The notes under the pieces were generated by a model. That model saw only the letters and a list, made by a program, of their open reading frames with translations, did not search any database and was not told where the DNA came from. Of a stretch of 64,000 nucleotides of DNA, positions 16,661 through 25,713 are shown piece by piece. Numbering within the stretch: the stretch's first letter is position 1; each line of letters starts with the position of its first letter. This stretch comes from an uncultured Bacteroidales bacterium (GTDB taxonomy: Bacteria > Bacteroidota > Bacteroidia > Bacteroidales > Muribaculaceae), in the NCBI GenBank assembly GCA_900544535.1, contig UQVH01000011.1, positions 1-64,000 of the forward strand, read 5' to 3'. Position numbers and translations under genes: made by a program.

Positions 16661-17230
16661 TCAAAATTCTCTTTGACTTTCAAAACTCAGTTCAATGCCG
16701 TTGTGCATCGCAAAGGCCAGACTGTAATTCATTTCCATTGCGTTTCTGCGCGGAAAAATCGGTGCTACAACCACATGACAGACTATTTCTGTCGCTTTAA
16801 GCAGATCTATACCTACTGCCGTCAGCTTTGCCTTAAATATTTCCAACGTATGTTCCAACTGAGAGATGGCTTTTTCATAAGTATAGACCACGCTTTCGAT
16901 TGTCCGTCCTTCAGCATTTGACTTGAATTCAATCAACGCAAAAAGGTCGGCATGAAACAACGCGCAATCCGCGACTCCACCCTCAGGACTTTTGACGAAC
17001 TTGTTGTCGATCGCAAACAGGTGCAGGTCTCTTTCAGCAGGATTCACCCCGATAAAACAACCTGCGGGCAAAGCATCGGCATCGGCAAAACGCGATATTT
17101 TCTGCACTTCATCGTCAACCACGTAGACAGCAGGATCTGCTTTCGTATCCACGCAGTCAAGTACATCGACGGCGTGACCGCGGAACGCCATGCGCAGACG
17201 GAGATTGGAAATTGCCTGAGGGACTTCCAT
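16661..17230 (-). CDS. PD-(D/E)XK nuclease-like partner of ABC-type ATPase
   Basis: A 189-residue protein of no named family. A PD-(D/E)XK-like core is visible: GGVAD (D88) at the start of a strand, hydrophobic FALI leading into E101-F-K103, then a helix with Q124 (YEKAISQLEHTL). The spacing and hydrophobic pattern fit the fold; catalytic competence is inferred. The ATG at 17230 is 2 nt after the ATPase stop (17233-17235); a GTG at 17236 would overlap it as GTGA. Translational coupling is likely in either case, so the two products probably work together, with the ATPase as sensor or regulator and this as effector. Anti-phage defence is a hypothesis. Confidence 0.65.
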   Translation of the reverse strand: MEVPQAISNLRLRMAFRGHAVDVLDCVDTKADPAVYVVDDEVQKISRFADADALPAGCFIGVNPAERDLHLFAIDNKFVKSPEGGVADCALFHADLFALIEFKSNAEGRTIESVVYTYEKAISQLEHTLEIFKAKLTAVGIDLLKATEIVCHVVVAPIFPRRNAMEMNYSLAFAMHNGIELSFESQREF

Positions 17231-17232
17231 AA

Positions 17233-18438
17233 TCACTTCGATTTACGCATCTGTGACAAGTAGAAACGATAGAGTCCGTTAAACTCGCCTGACAGTATGT
17301 CGGACACCGAGTCAAGATAGTTTGCCTGAATAAGGCCGGTCGATTTGTCGATTATGTCCCGGCAATCGGAAGTCCCGTCTTCCGAGCGACCAAGTGAATA
17401 AACGGCAATCTCGTCAGGGCGCACGATGTAGTCAGCCGGAAGCTTTTCGGTCAATTCACCGACAGTATCGGGATATTTATCCAGAATGATGCCTCCCAAC
17501 AGAGAGATATTGAGAATCGACAGGATATACGGGCTGTGTGTGGTCAGGGTCCATGTGCCTACCTTGCATTTCTCGGTGTTCGTTTTGGCAAGAATCTGCC
17601 GCAGAAGTTCAAGCTGATTGGACGGGAACAGATTCAGTTCCGGTTCCTCGATAGTGAAACTTTGGAAATAGTTCTCAGAGACGCAATAGTCAATCACCAT
17701 CAGCAACGGTATAATCGACTGCATACCCGACGAAGCATAGCACAATTCTATGTCTCCGTTAGCACAGACTATCTTATCCTTTCCGTCTTTAAGCACATAT
17801 CTCGAATGAAGAAACGGCAAATCGTAAGTCTTGAAATGATTCTTCGCCTTTTCAAAAAAGCTCATATACTCCATAAGAGCGCCAGGCAACGGCACTTGGG
17901 CCACCATCAGGCTCACCATTGAATTGGACAGAGCACCGACTATGCCTCTTTCGGCAGGACAATAGAACGAAAGCCGCAGATTCGACGCAAGCACATCGTG
18001 ATGTTTAGCCATAAGATTTGCCAATTCATCTTTTTTCAGATTGGATGTCTCGACGCCAAGATTTTCCAATGTCCCTTTCAGACATTGATTCATAACCCGG
18101 CCTATGAATATATGCAATTTCTTGCGGTCTTTTTCTGAACTGAGAATGTCAAATTTTTTGTCCTTATATTTTACCGTAAACTCATTGCCGTCGAAATATT
18201 CAATATACGTGTCAGCCTTAAAATAATCCTGAATGCCATAAATCGAAAAAATTCTCCTGACAACGTCATTACGGTTATCCATAACCGCATTATAGAGCGA
18301 CACGTCTCTCAGACATGACAACAGTTTGGCAATCGTGCTTTTGCCGACGCCCTGTTCGCCGATGAAGACATTAAGTTTCTTAAGAACTATGTCGATGTCG
18401 GTTATCGGTCCGAAGTTACGGATTATCAGATGTTCCAT
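17233..18438 (-). CDS. ABC/SMC-type AAA ATPase (OLD/RloA-like)
   Basis: 401 residues, one complete split ABC ATPase. Walker A GEQGVGKS is at 27-34, an ABC-signature-like SSGMQS at 236-241, Walker B FTIEEPELNL at 261-270, and H-loop TTHSP at 299-303. The order Walker A, long helical insertion, signature, Walker B, His is that of the OLD/RecF/AbiL/PtuA group. Only ~95 residues follow the H-loop and no TOPRIM signature is visible, so any nuclease activity must come from a partner, and one is encoded immediately downstream. A consensus promoter precedes it, so it heads the transcript. Confidence 0.85.
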   Translation of the reverse strand: MEHLIIRNFGPITDIDIVLKKLNVFIGEQGVGKSTIAKLLSCLRDVSLYNAVMDNRNDVVRRIFSIYGIQDYFKADTYIEYFDGNEFTVKYKDKKFDILSSEKDRKKLHIFIGRVMNQCLKGTLENLGVETSNLKKDELANLMAKHHDVLASNLRLSFYCPAERGIVGALSNSMVSLMVAQVPLPGALMEYMSFFEKAKNHFKTYDLPFLHSRYVLKDGKDKIVCANGDIELCYASSGMQSIIPLLMVIDYCVSENYFQSFTIEEPELNLFPSNQLELLRQILAKTNTEKCKVGTWTLTTHSPYILSILNISLLGGIILDKYPDTVGELTEKLPADYIVRPDEIAVYSLGRSEDGTSDCRDIIDKSTGLIQANYLDSVSDILSGEFNGLYRFYLSQMRKSK

Positions 18439-18504
18439 TTCTATAATGAGGCAGAATCCATGAGCTTTATTTATTCAGATCGGAAGCGCGAGACTTTCCT
18501 GATG

Positions 18505-18536
18505 CAAAAGTAGTTATTGAGCGCGACAATTGCAAA
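18505..18536 (-). promoter_or_regulatory. Promoter of the ATPase/nuclease-like pair
   Basis: On the minus strand TTTG (18533-18536), 20 nt, TACTTTTG (18505-18512): full consensus. It is back to back with the GH28 promoter. Confidence 0.7.
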
Positions 18537-18560
18537 TCACGGGGCGGTTGTTTGCGGAGC

Positions 18561-18592
18561 TTTGGCGGTGCGGCGATTTTTTGCTATCTTTG
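18561..18592 (+). promoter_or_regulatory. Promoter of the GH28 gene
   Basis: TTTG at 18561-18564, 20 nt, TATCTTTG at 18585-18592, about 65 nt before the ATG. Confidence 0.7.
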
Positions 18593-18657
18593 CACTGTCT
18601 CCGTCTCAGGAGCCGCGAGTATCATCCCCCACTCTATAATCACCTTCTCCGATTTCC

Positions 18658-20229
18658 ATGAAACTGTTTTCAACTCTGCTTGGTCTTTTCCTGACTACAT
18701 CCGTGGCTGTCAATGCCTCGACCCCATCAACTTATGCCCATCTGTATGAAGGTCTTCCGTTCGAGATGCCTGTCATTGACAAGCCCGTGTTTCCGGCAAA
18801 CACCGTAAGTCTTACCGACTTCGGCGCCGTGGCAGACGGCAAGACTCTCAACACAGATGCTTTCGCCAAAGCCATCGACACCCTTTCGGCTAAAGGAGGC
18901 GGCACACTGAATGTACCTGCCGGAATATGGATGACCGGACCTATAGCACTCAAGTCAAACATCAATCTCCACCTCGACGGAGGCGCGCTGATACTCTTCT
19001 CACCCGATCCTGATCTCTATCCGGCAATCTATACAGTATATGAAGGCTACGAGGCCTATCGCGCCGTCTCCCCTATCTATGGCGAGGGGCTTGAAAACGT
19101 GGCGATCACCGGCGACGGTGTGATCGACGGCAACGGAGCCGCATGGCGTCAGGTGAAACGCGACCAGATGACGCCTCCGCAGTGGAAACGCAAAATCAAA
19201 TCCGGCGGCATTCTTGTAGGCGACAATGTGTGGTATCCCTCGCAGGACTACATCGACGGTGAAAAAATACGCGAGGGCGAAGACGGCATTGCCCGACTCA
19301 AGGCCATGACAAAGGAGGAGGCTGAGAAGATCAAACGGTTCATCCGTCCGGTGATGGTCAAATTGGTCAACTGCAAGAACGTATATCTCCAGGGGGTACT
19401 GTTTCAGAATTCTCCAGCATGGAATCTCCACCCGCTGCTATGCGAAAATCTGATTATCGACGGTGTTTACGTCAAAAATCCGGAATACGCTCAGAACGGC
19501 GACGGCCTTGACGTGGAATCATGCAAAAACGTAATCATCTACCGCTCGACCCTTGATGTGGGCGACGATGCTATCTGCATCAAGTCAGGCAAGGACGAGG
19601 ACGGACGCAAGCGCGGAGTGCCCACCGAGAACGTGATCGTCAAAGACTGCCGCGTGTTTCAGGGCCACGGCGGCTTTGTGGTCGGCAGCGAGATGTCGGG
19701 CGGAGTCAACAATGTAGCCGTGTCCGACTGCCAGTTCATCGGCACCGACGTGGGTCTGCGCTTCAAGAGCACCCGCGGCCGTGGCGGAGTGGTGAAAAAT
19801 ATTTTCATTGACAATATCAACATGCTCGATATCGTCGGTGAAGCTCTGCTTTTCGACCTCTATTATTGGGTTAAGAATGCTCCGAAAACCATTCCGCCGG
19901 TCGATGAGACAACTCCCCAGTTCCGCGACATCACCATCACTCGCGTCAGCTCGTTCAATTCAGGTATACCCGTCAAGTTCAACGGACTGCCGGAAATGCC
20001 GATCGAGAATATCAAGGTGAGCAACTCTATCTTTACCGCTCAGAAAAGCGGGCTGCTTTCCGAATCGACCGGAATCAGTTTTGACAACGTGGACATCACC
20101 TCAGCCACAGGAGCCGCTCTGACCATCAACAATTGCAGCGACGCCACTCTCACCGGTTGTAAATTCACCGCTCCCGACAAAGAAAAGATCCTTTACACCG
20201 GCACCAACAAAAATGTCAGGGTGAAATAA
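18658..20229 (+). CDS. Glycoside hydrolase family 28 (polygalacturonase-like)
   Basis: A secreted or periplasmic pectin-degrading enzyme of 523 residues with signal peptide MKLFSTLLGLFLTTSVAVNA. A parallel beta-helix with family-28 catalytic motifs is present: NGDGLD (280-285), GDDAICIKSG (from residue 302, two catalytic aspartates), GHGG (336-339) and RFKS. Family members cleave galacturonan or rhamnogalacturonan chains, exo-acting on unsaturated or terminal residues in many Bacteroidales. No SusC/SusD pair is adjacent, so it is not part of a full utilisation locus here. Single gene with its own promoter and terminator. Confidence 0.94.
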   Translation: MKLFSTLLGLFLTTSVAVNASTPSTYAHLYEGLPFEMPVIDKPVFPANTVSLTDFGAVADGKTLNTDAFAKAIDTLSAKGGGTLNVPAGIWMTGPIALKSNINLHLDGGALILFSPDPDLYPAIYTVYEGYEAYRAVSPIYGEGLENVAITGDGVIDGNGAAWRQVKRDQMTPPQWKRKIKSGGILVGDNVWYPSQDYIDGEKIREGEDGIARLKAMTKEEAEKIKRFIRPVMVKLVNCKNVYLQGVLFQNSPAWNLHPLLCENLIIDGVYVKNPEYAQNGDGLDVESCKNVIIYRSTLDVGDDAICIKSGKDEDGRKRGVPTENVIVKDCRVFQGHGGFVVGSEMSGGVNNVAVSDCQFIGTDVGLRFKSTRGRGGVVKNIFIDNINMLDIVGEALLFDLYYWVKNAPKTIPPVDETTPQFRDITITRVSSFNSGIPVKFNGLPEMPIENIKVSNSIFTAQKSGLLSESTGISFDNVDITSATGAALTINNCSDATLTGCKFTAPDKEKILYTGTNKNVRVK

Positions 20230-20281
20230 TTTCCACAAGCCTCGGCGAGAGCCGAGAGCCGGCACGGTAAATCCCGACAAC

Positions 20282-20328
20282 AACACATCCGGCGCTGATT
20301 CGCAGACTGAATCAGCGCCGGATGTGTT
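20282..20328. terminator. Long hairpin terminator
   Basis: Perfect 20-bp stem (20282-20301 with 20309-20328, arms starting AACACATCCGG) and 7-nt loop, between the convergent GH28 and branching-enzyme genes. Confidence 0.85.
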
Positions 20329-20382
20329 ATTTAGCCTGTTACAATCGCCCCGGCAGGGACGCTTTGACAAGCCATCATGAAT

Positions 20383-22431
20383 TTACTTCTTCGGAGTCTT
20401 TTTAGGCTTCCTGGGTTCTGGGCGGAGGATACGGAGTACCTGAGCCGAGCGCGGAGGCAGATAGAGACGCAACCATTCACGGCCTGAGGGAGCGAAGAGC
20501 GGATCGGTCTGAGTCAGATGACGGACGCTTTCGTCAATGTTGCCGTAGCCGCCGAAATAGGCGTTGTCGGTCGAAAGCACAACCTCATATTCTCCGGCAG
20601 GCGCAAGCACACCATAACCGGTGAAAGCCTTGACAGGATTGAAATTGTAGACAAAGACAAGATCGCCACGCATGTAGGCGAGCACCTGATCATCATCCTT
20701 TTCCCAAAGCTTCACCACCGGGAGAGCCTGGAAATTGTAGACACCTGAGATCAGATGGATCATGGCGTTGTCAAAGTTGTTGAGCTGGTCGTATTTCAGC
20801 TCCTTGCGGTCAACAAGATCCCACTGACGGCGGGCATACTTGTAGCTCCAGCCGTTGCCTTCGCGCGGGAAGTCGATCCATTCGGGATGGCCGAACTCAT
20901 TGCCCATGAAGTTGAGATAGCCGCCATTGATGGTAGAGGCGGTTACGAGACGGATCATCTTGTGGAGTGCCATGCCACGGGCCACTACCATATTGTCATC
21001 GTCCTTCATCATGTGCCAGTACATTTCCTTGTCGATCAGGCGGAAGATCACGGTCTTGTCGCCGACAAGCGCCTGGTCGTGACTTTCAACGTATGAAATT
21101 GTCTTCTCGTCGGCACGACGGTTGGTCAGCTCCCAGAAAATCGAGGTCGGGTGCCAGTCCTCGTCCTTTTTCTCCTTGAGTGTCTTGATCCAATAATCAG
21201 GAATACCCATAGCCATACGGTAGTCAAAGCCGATACCGCCGTCCTTTACAGGTACAGCTAAGCCCGGCATACCGCTCATCTCCTCGGCGATGGTAATGGC
21301 ATGAGGATTGATCTCATGAATGAGCTTGTTGGCAAGAGTCAGATATGTGATGGCATTGGTATCCTCCGCGCCGTCATAGTAGTCATCATAGCTGCTGAAT
21401 GCCTGACCGAGACCGTGGCTGTAATAGAGCATCGAGGTCACGCCGTCGAAGCGGAAACCGTCGAAACGGAATTCCTGAAGCCAGTATTTGCAGTTGGACA
21501 ACAGGAAGTTGATGACATCGTTTTTGCCGTAGTCGAAGCATAGCGAGTCCCAGGCCGGATGCTCGCGGCGTCCGTCTCCGTAGAAATACTGGTTGTAGCT
21601 GCCGTCGAGGCGTCCGAGGCCCTCGACTTCGTTTTTGACTGCGTGAGAGTGGACAATATCCATGATTACGGCTATTCCCAGCTCATGCGCCCGGTCAATG
21701 AGACTCTTAAGTTCTTCGGGTGTGCCGAAACGGCTCGAAGGCGCATAGAAACTGGAGACATGGTAGCCGAAAGAGCCATAATAAGGATGCTCCTGGATGG
21801 CCATTATCTGAATGGCATTGTAGCCGTCGGCGGCAATGCGCGGAAGTATCTGATCCCGGAATTCGGTGTAAGTGCCTATCCCCTCCTTTTCCTGAGCCAT
21901 ACCTATATGGCACTCATAGATCAAAAGCGGGCGTGTGTCTGGACGGAAGCGTTTGACTTTCCACTTGTATGGCTCCGGGGCCCAGACCTGAGCGGAGAAA
22001 ACATGGGTGTTCTCGTCCTGCACGACTCGCGTCGCGTAGGCAGGAATGCGTTCACCGCTTCCACCGTCCCAGCTGACGACCATTTTATAGAAATCGCCGT
22101 GACTGATCGCATCGGGTTTGAGCTTAAGTTCCCACACGCCGTTGGCTTTCGGCTTCAGGGCATATTTTTTCATCGGCTTCCACTTGGAGAAGTCGCCGAC
22201 AAGAGTTATTCCGGTTGCATTGGGAGCCCATTCGCGAAACACCCAGCCACCGTCGGCCAGACGGTGAAGTCCGAAATAATTATGAGCATTGGCAAAAGAA
22301 TCAAGCGAGCCGTCAGGGCCACACAATTCCTGCTCCTTGCGCAGGGCGTCTTCATGGCGGCCTATGATCGCGGCGCTGTAAGGCTCAAGCCAGGGATCGT
22401 TCTTGATGATGTTGAGAGTCTTTTTTTTCAT
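20383..22431 (-). CDS. glgB: 1,4-alpha-glucan branching enzyme
   Basis: Adds alpha-1,6 branches to glycogen. From the ATG at 22431 it has 682 residues (an upstream in-frame start is rejected because the -7 box leaves ~70 nt of leader to this ATG). An N-terminal CBM48 (GGWVFREWAPNATGITLVGDF) precedes the GH13 barrel with DIVHSHAVKN, the nucleophile in FRFDGVTSM, the acid in ITIAEEMSG and VESHDQ. Its length and the FDGVTSM motif place it with the eukaryote-like short branching enzymes common in Bacteroidota. The C-terminus is Lys/Pro-rich. A glycogen-synthase-like gene lies 37 kb away. Confidence 0.95.
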   Translation of the reverse strand: MKKKTLNIIKNDPWLEPYSAAIIGRHEDALRKEQELCGPDGSLDSFANAHNYFGLHRLADGGWVFREWAPNATGITLVGDFSKWKPMKKYALKPKANGVWELKLKPDAISHGDFYKMVVSWDGGSGERIPAYATRVVQDENTHVFSAQVWAPEPYKWKVKRFRPDTRPLLIYECHIGMAQEKEGIGTYTEFRDQILPRIAADGYNAIQIMAIQEHPYYGSFGYHVSSFYAPSSRFGTPEELKSLIDRAHELGIAVIMDIVHSHAVKNEVEGLGRLDGSYNQYFYGDGRREHPAWDSLCFDYGKNDVINFLLSNCKYWLQEFRFDGFRFDGVTSMLYYSHGLGQAFSSYDDYYDGAEDTNAITYLTLANKLIHEINPHAITIAEEMSGMPGLAVPVKDGGIGFDYRMAMGIPDYWIKTLKEKKDEDWHPTSIFWELTNRRADEKTISYVESHDQALVGDKTVIFRLIDKEMYWHMMKDDDNMVVARGMALHKMIRLVTASTINGGYLNFMGNEFGHPEWIDFPREGNGWSYKYARRQWDLVDRKELKYDQLNNFDNAMIHLISGVYNFQALPVVKLWEKDDDQVLAYMRGDLVFVYNFNPVKAFTGYGVLAPAGEYEVVLSTDNAYFGGYGNIDESVRHLTQTDPLFAPSGREWLRLYLPPRSAQVLRILRPEPRKPKKTPKK

Positions 22432-22507
22432 TGGTAACTGATGATTAGAGGGGAGGCATCTGTTGGTGCCCTTAGGGTTAAACCTCAATCCCTGAGAATT
22501 GTTTCTA

Positions 22508-22515
22508 CAAACTTA
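22508..22515 (-). promoter_or_regulatory. -7 promoter box of glgB
   Basis: TAAGTTTG on the minus strand, about 75 nt upstream of the ATG at 22431. Confidence 0.45.
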
Positions 22516-22606
22516 AGAATAATTTTTCAATTCACAGGCATAAATCGCCTAAAAAGCGCTTATAACCGCGAAGGCCGCCCCCTTGAGGCATTTATCGCTT
22601 CAAGGG

Positions 22607-23956
22607 CTAAAAAATATCGAGACCGTAGATAAACACCGCCGCAATACATACCGGTGCTATGTAGCGCAGACAGAACACAACGATCCGCGCGCCGAGCAGT
22701 CCGCGACGGGTCGAGTCGGGGCTGAGTTCACGCCGGATCACGGAGCGGTCGAGAACCCAGCCGACAAAGAGCGAGATCAGCAGACCGCCCAACGGAAGCA
22801 ATATGTTGGACGAAACATAATCGAACAGATTGAAGAGAGTCATTCCAAAAATTTTCCACCCGCCGAGCGAGCCGAACGAAAGCGCGCAAAGTGATCCGAA
22901 CACCATAGCCACCGCTATGTTTATTATTGTTGCCTTGCGACGCGACATTCCCAACTCGTCAGTCATGTATGCTATACAGATCTCGCTCATGGAAATGGTG
23001 GATGAAAGCGAGGCTACGAACAACAGGACGAAAAAGAGAGTTGACCATATGACAGTTCCGGGCATACGACAGAACACCGAGGGAAGAATCTCGAACACCA
23101 GCCGCGGACCGGCCTCAGGCTGCATCCCGAAAGTGAAGACAGCCGGAAAGATGATCACTCCGGCAAGAATGGCCACAAATGTGTCAAGTGCCGCCATTGT
23201 TCCCGCCGTGCGCAGCAGCGGTGTGTCTTTTCTGAAATAGCTTGAATAGGTAATCAGGCAACCGAGACCGAGGCTGAGCGAAAAGAATGCCTGCCCCATC
23301 GCCCCGATCATCACCGAGGGGGTAACCTGCGAAAAATCCGGTTTGAAGAGAAATCGCAACCCCTCGGCCGCACCCGGCATCAGCAGTGAATTCACACAAA
23401 ACACAGCCAGAATCACAAACAGCATAGGCATCATGATATTGGACATCCGTTCGATACCTTTCTGCACGCCACGCGCCAGTATCAGGTAGTTGGCAATAAG
23501 AAACAACAGAGTGCAGACAAGCGGACTCCAGTCCGACGAAGCAAAACTGTCAAACTGATCATGCAGTCCCTCGACCGAAGCAACTCCGTCGAAGTGAGTG
23601 ATGGACAGAACTATATATTTCATTGTCCATCCGGCTACAACCGAATAGAAACTCAGGATCAATATCGAAGCTATAAGCCCCATATAACCGACTATTCCCC
23701 ACGCTTTTTTGGGCGCAAGAGTCCGGAAAGCACCTCTGACATTCAGCCCCGTATGACGGCCGATTATAAATTCGGCGCACACCACAGGAATGCCGATGAC
23801 AAATACGAAAAACAGGTCGATCAGAAGGAAAGCCCCGCCGCCGTGGACACCGGCTTCGTAAGGGAAACGCCATATATTGCCCAAGCCGACAGCCGAACCT
23901 ACGGTCGTAGCGATCACGCCAAGACGTGTTGCAAACTGCGCTCTTTTTTCAGTCAT
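22607..23956 (-). CDS. Sodium-dependent transporter, NSS/SNF family
   Basis: A LeuT-fold sodium-coupled symporter of amino acids or related amines, 449 residues with about 11 membrane segments. The TM1 signature GSAVGLGNIWRFPYEAG carries the unwound sodium and substrate site and is intact. Bacterial members commonly have 11 rather than 12 helices. The substrate cannot be told from sequence. The promoter overlaps that of the divergent YjbR operon. Confidence 0.93.
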   Translation of the reverse strand: MTEKRAQFATRLGVIATTVGSAVGLGNIWRFPYEAGVHGGGAFLLIDLFFVFVIGIPVVCAEFIIGRHTGLNVRGAFRTLAPKKAWGIVGYMGLIASILILSFYSVVAGWTMKYIVLSITHFDGVASVEGLHDQFDSFASSDWSPLVCTLLFLIANYLILARGVQKGIERMSNIMMPMLFVILAVFCVNSLLMPGAAEGLRFLFKPDFSQVTPSVMIGAMGQAFFSLSLGLGCLITYSSYFRKDTPLLRTAGTMAALDTFVAILAGVIIFPAVFTFGMQPEAGPRLVFEILPSVFCRMPGTVIWSTLFFVLLFVASLSSTISMSEICIAYMTDELGMSRRKATIINIAVAMVFGSLCALSFGSLGGWKIFGMTLFNLFDYVSSNILLPLGGLLISLFVGWVLDRSVIRRELSPDSTRRGLLGARIVVFCLRYIAPVCIAAVFIYGLDIF

Positions 23957-23995
23957 AAGAAAAGGGTTATTGAGAATTTTGCATTATTAAACCTG

Positions 23996-24003
23996 CAAAT
24001 ATA
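23996..24003 (-). promoter_or_regulatory. -7 promoter box of the NSS transporter gene
   Basis: TATATTTG on the minus strand, 40 nt upstream of the ATG at 23956 and 13 nt from the -7 box of the divergent operon. Confidence 0.5.
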
Positions 24004-24015
24004 CAACAAAATCCC

Positions 24016-24023
24016 TAATTTTG
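24016..24023 (+). promoter_or_regulatory. -7 promoter box of the YjbR-HAD/HD-YjbR operon
   Basis: TAATTTTG. It fixes the likely start of the first gene at the ATG at 24059, since an ATG at 24032 would leave almost no leader. Confidence 0.5.
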
Positions 24024-24058
24024 TAGTTCAAATGCATAACTCTGGTTTTACAGGCAAC

Positions 24059-24439
24059 ATGAACATCGAACAATTCCGTGAATTCTGCCTTTCGTTTGAG
24101 GATACAAGCGAGAAAATGCCATTCGGGAAATTCGCCCGACGCTACGAATCGCTGTTGGTCTTTTATGTGCTGGGCCATATGTTCTGCATAATCGACATCG
24201 ATGATTTCAGCTATATGAGTATCCCCGCGACCGACGAAGAGACCAGACTGCTGAAAGCCGCGTATCTGGACATCGGACAACCGATCAACAGCGCCATGCG
24301 CAACTGGATTACCGTCCCGCTACGCGGATCGGTTCCTGAGGCGACGATTACTGATCTGATCCGAAAAGCATACGCACTCATCCGTGAGAAATATCTGCCG
24401 AAAGCCGGACGGAATAATCAGACTAAAAAATCGCAATGA
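24059..24439 (+). CDS. MmcQ/YjbR family protein (first copy)
   Basis: A 126-residue protein of the double-wing DNA-binding-like MmcQ/YjbR family. Signature: MNIEQFREFCLSFEDTSEKMPFG at the N-terminus and a C-terminal helix 'ITDLIRKAYALIREKYLPK'. The middle is shorter than usual and lacks the typical 'KCDP' segment that the second copy keeps. The biochemical role of the family is unknown. Its stop overlaps the start of the HAD-HD gene as ATGA (24436-24439), so the two are translationally coupled. Confidence 0.88.
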   Translation: MNIEQFREFCLSFEDTSEKMPFGKFARRYESLLVFYVLGHMFCIIDIDDFSYMSIPATDEETRLLKAAYLDIGQPINSAMRNWITVPLRGSVPEATITDLIRKAYALIREKYLPKAGRNNQTKKSQ

Positions 24440-25713
24440 CAACTGTTAAATATATAATCTTCGACTTTGACGGCACACTCGTCGACACCACTCCCCTGAT
24501 TGTAGCCACGATGCAGGCGGCCATCAGCGAACTCGATCTTTCTCCGAAAAGCTACCGCGAATGCAAATCTTCCATCGGTCTGCGTCTTGAAGACATTCCC
24601 GCTGCACTTTGGCCGGACCATCCGGAGGCGCGGATTCTGTATCCGCAGACCTACCGCCGTATTTTCGATGAGAAGAAAGGAGCGTTGCAGGCTAAAGCGT
24701 TTCCGGGTGTGATAGAGACTTTGCACTGTCTCCACGCCGACGGCTACCGCCTCGCTATCGCAAGCAGCCGCAGCCACAAGTCGTTGACCGACTATGTGGC
24801 GTTGTTCGGCATTGCAGATCTTTTCGATGCGATCGTCGGCGGTGACGATGTCAGCAACGGCAAACCGGCACCGGACCCGGTTTTAGCAATCTGCGGCAAA
24901 CTTGGATGGGACACGGCCGAATCATTGGTTGTAGGCGACACGTGCTTCGACATTGAGATGGGCCATAATGCCGGTACACAGACCTGCGCCGTATCTTACG
25001 GAAATCAGACACGTGGAGAACTGAGGCCCTCTCATCCCAACGCCGTAATAAACAGTTTCGCCGCCATAATTCCGCTGCTTAAAGGCGTGAGTCAGGACGC
25101 GATCGGCTACGTTGAGGAAAATATCATCCCGCGATACGCCGCGTTCGACAAAGCGCACCGCGAAGACCATGTCAGAATGGTGATCGGACAAAGTCTGCAT
25201 CTTGCCGGCAAAATGCATGGCCTTGATCCTGATTTGGTTTACCTCACCGCCGCTTTCCATGATCTCGGTCTGATCAACGGACGCGAGAATCATCACATCG
25301 ACTCGGCCAGCATACTCGCTTCCGATCCGTTCATCACAGCCAGATTCACTCCCGAACAGATAAAACTTATGGCAGAGGCGGCGGAAGACCATCGGGCATC
25401 AGGCAAATCAAAGCCGCGAAGCGACTATGGACTCATTGTGGCCGAGGCCGACCGCTTTATTGACGCCAAAACCATTGTCCGCCGCACTATCCAGTACGGA
25501 CTTGCCAACTATCCGGAACTTGATCGCGAAGGACATTTCCGACGCACTTTGGATCATCTTAAAGACAAATACGGTCCGCAAGGCTATCTGAAAATATGGA
25601 TTCCGTGGAGTGATAACGCCCGGCGCCTTTCTCACCTGCACAAAATCATAGCCGATTCCGACCGGCTGAAAGAAATTTTCAATCGCATTTTCGATGAAGA
25701 GACTTCACTATGA
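24436..25713 (+). CDS. HAD phosphatase fused to HD-domain phosphohydrolase
   Basis: 425 residues with two catalytic domains. Residues ~1-210 are a HAD hydrolase of the PGP/beta-phosphoglucomutase type: DFDGTLVD (D10, D12), SSR (110-112), GKPAPDP and GDTCFDIEMG. Residues ~220-425 are an HD domain with metal ligands H245, H275-D276, H286-H287 and D339. Either domain alone removes phosphate from small molecules such as phosphosugars or nucleotides; the fusion suggests successive hydrolysis steps or regulation. Both ends overlap neighbours by ATGA, between two YjbR proteins. Substrate unknown. Confidence 0.88.
   Translation: MTTVKYIIFDFDGTLVDTTPLIVATMQAAISELDLSPKSYRECKSSIGLRLEDIPAALWPDHPEARILYPQTYRRIFDEKKGALQAKAFPGVIETLHCLHADGYRLAIASSRSHKSLTDYVALFGIADLFDAIVGGDDVSNGKPAPDPVLAICGKLGWDTAESLVVGDTCFDIEMGHNAGTQTCAVSYGNQTRGELRPSHPNAVINSFAAIIPLLKGVSQDAIGYVEENIIPRYAAFDKAHREDHVRMVIGQSLHLAGKMHGLDPDLVYLTAAFHDLGLINGRENHHIDSASILASDPFITARFTPEQIKLMAEAAEDHRASGKSKPRSDYGLIVAEADRFIDAKTIVRRTIQYGLANYPELDREGHFRRTLDHLKDKYGPQGYLKIWIPWSDNARRLSHLHKIIADSDRLKEIFNRIFDEETSL

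Noticed and set aside
21559..22437. 292-codon frame antisense to glgB
   Set aside because: No recognisable protein features; glgB motifs occupy the other strand.
22579..22606. Terminator at the end of the NSS transporter gene
   Set aside because: The CCCTTGA/TCAAGGG stem overlaps the stop codon and has no T-run on the minus strand.
23561..24058. Upstream extension of the first YjbR gene
   Set aside because: It runs antisense through the NSS transporter gene; the promoter box at 24016 lies inside it.
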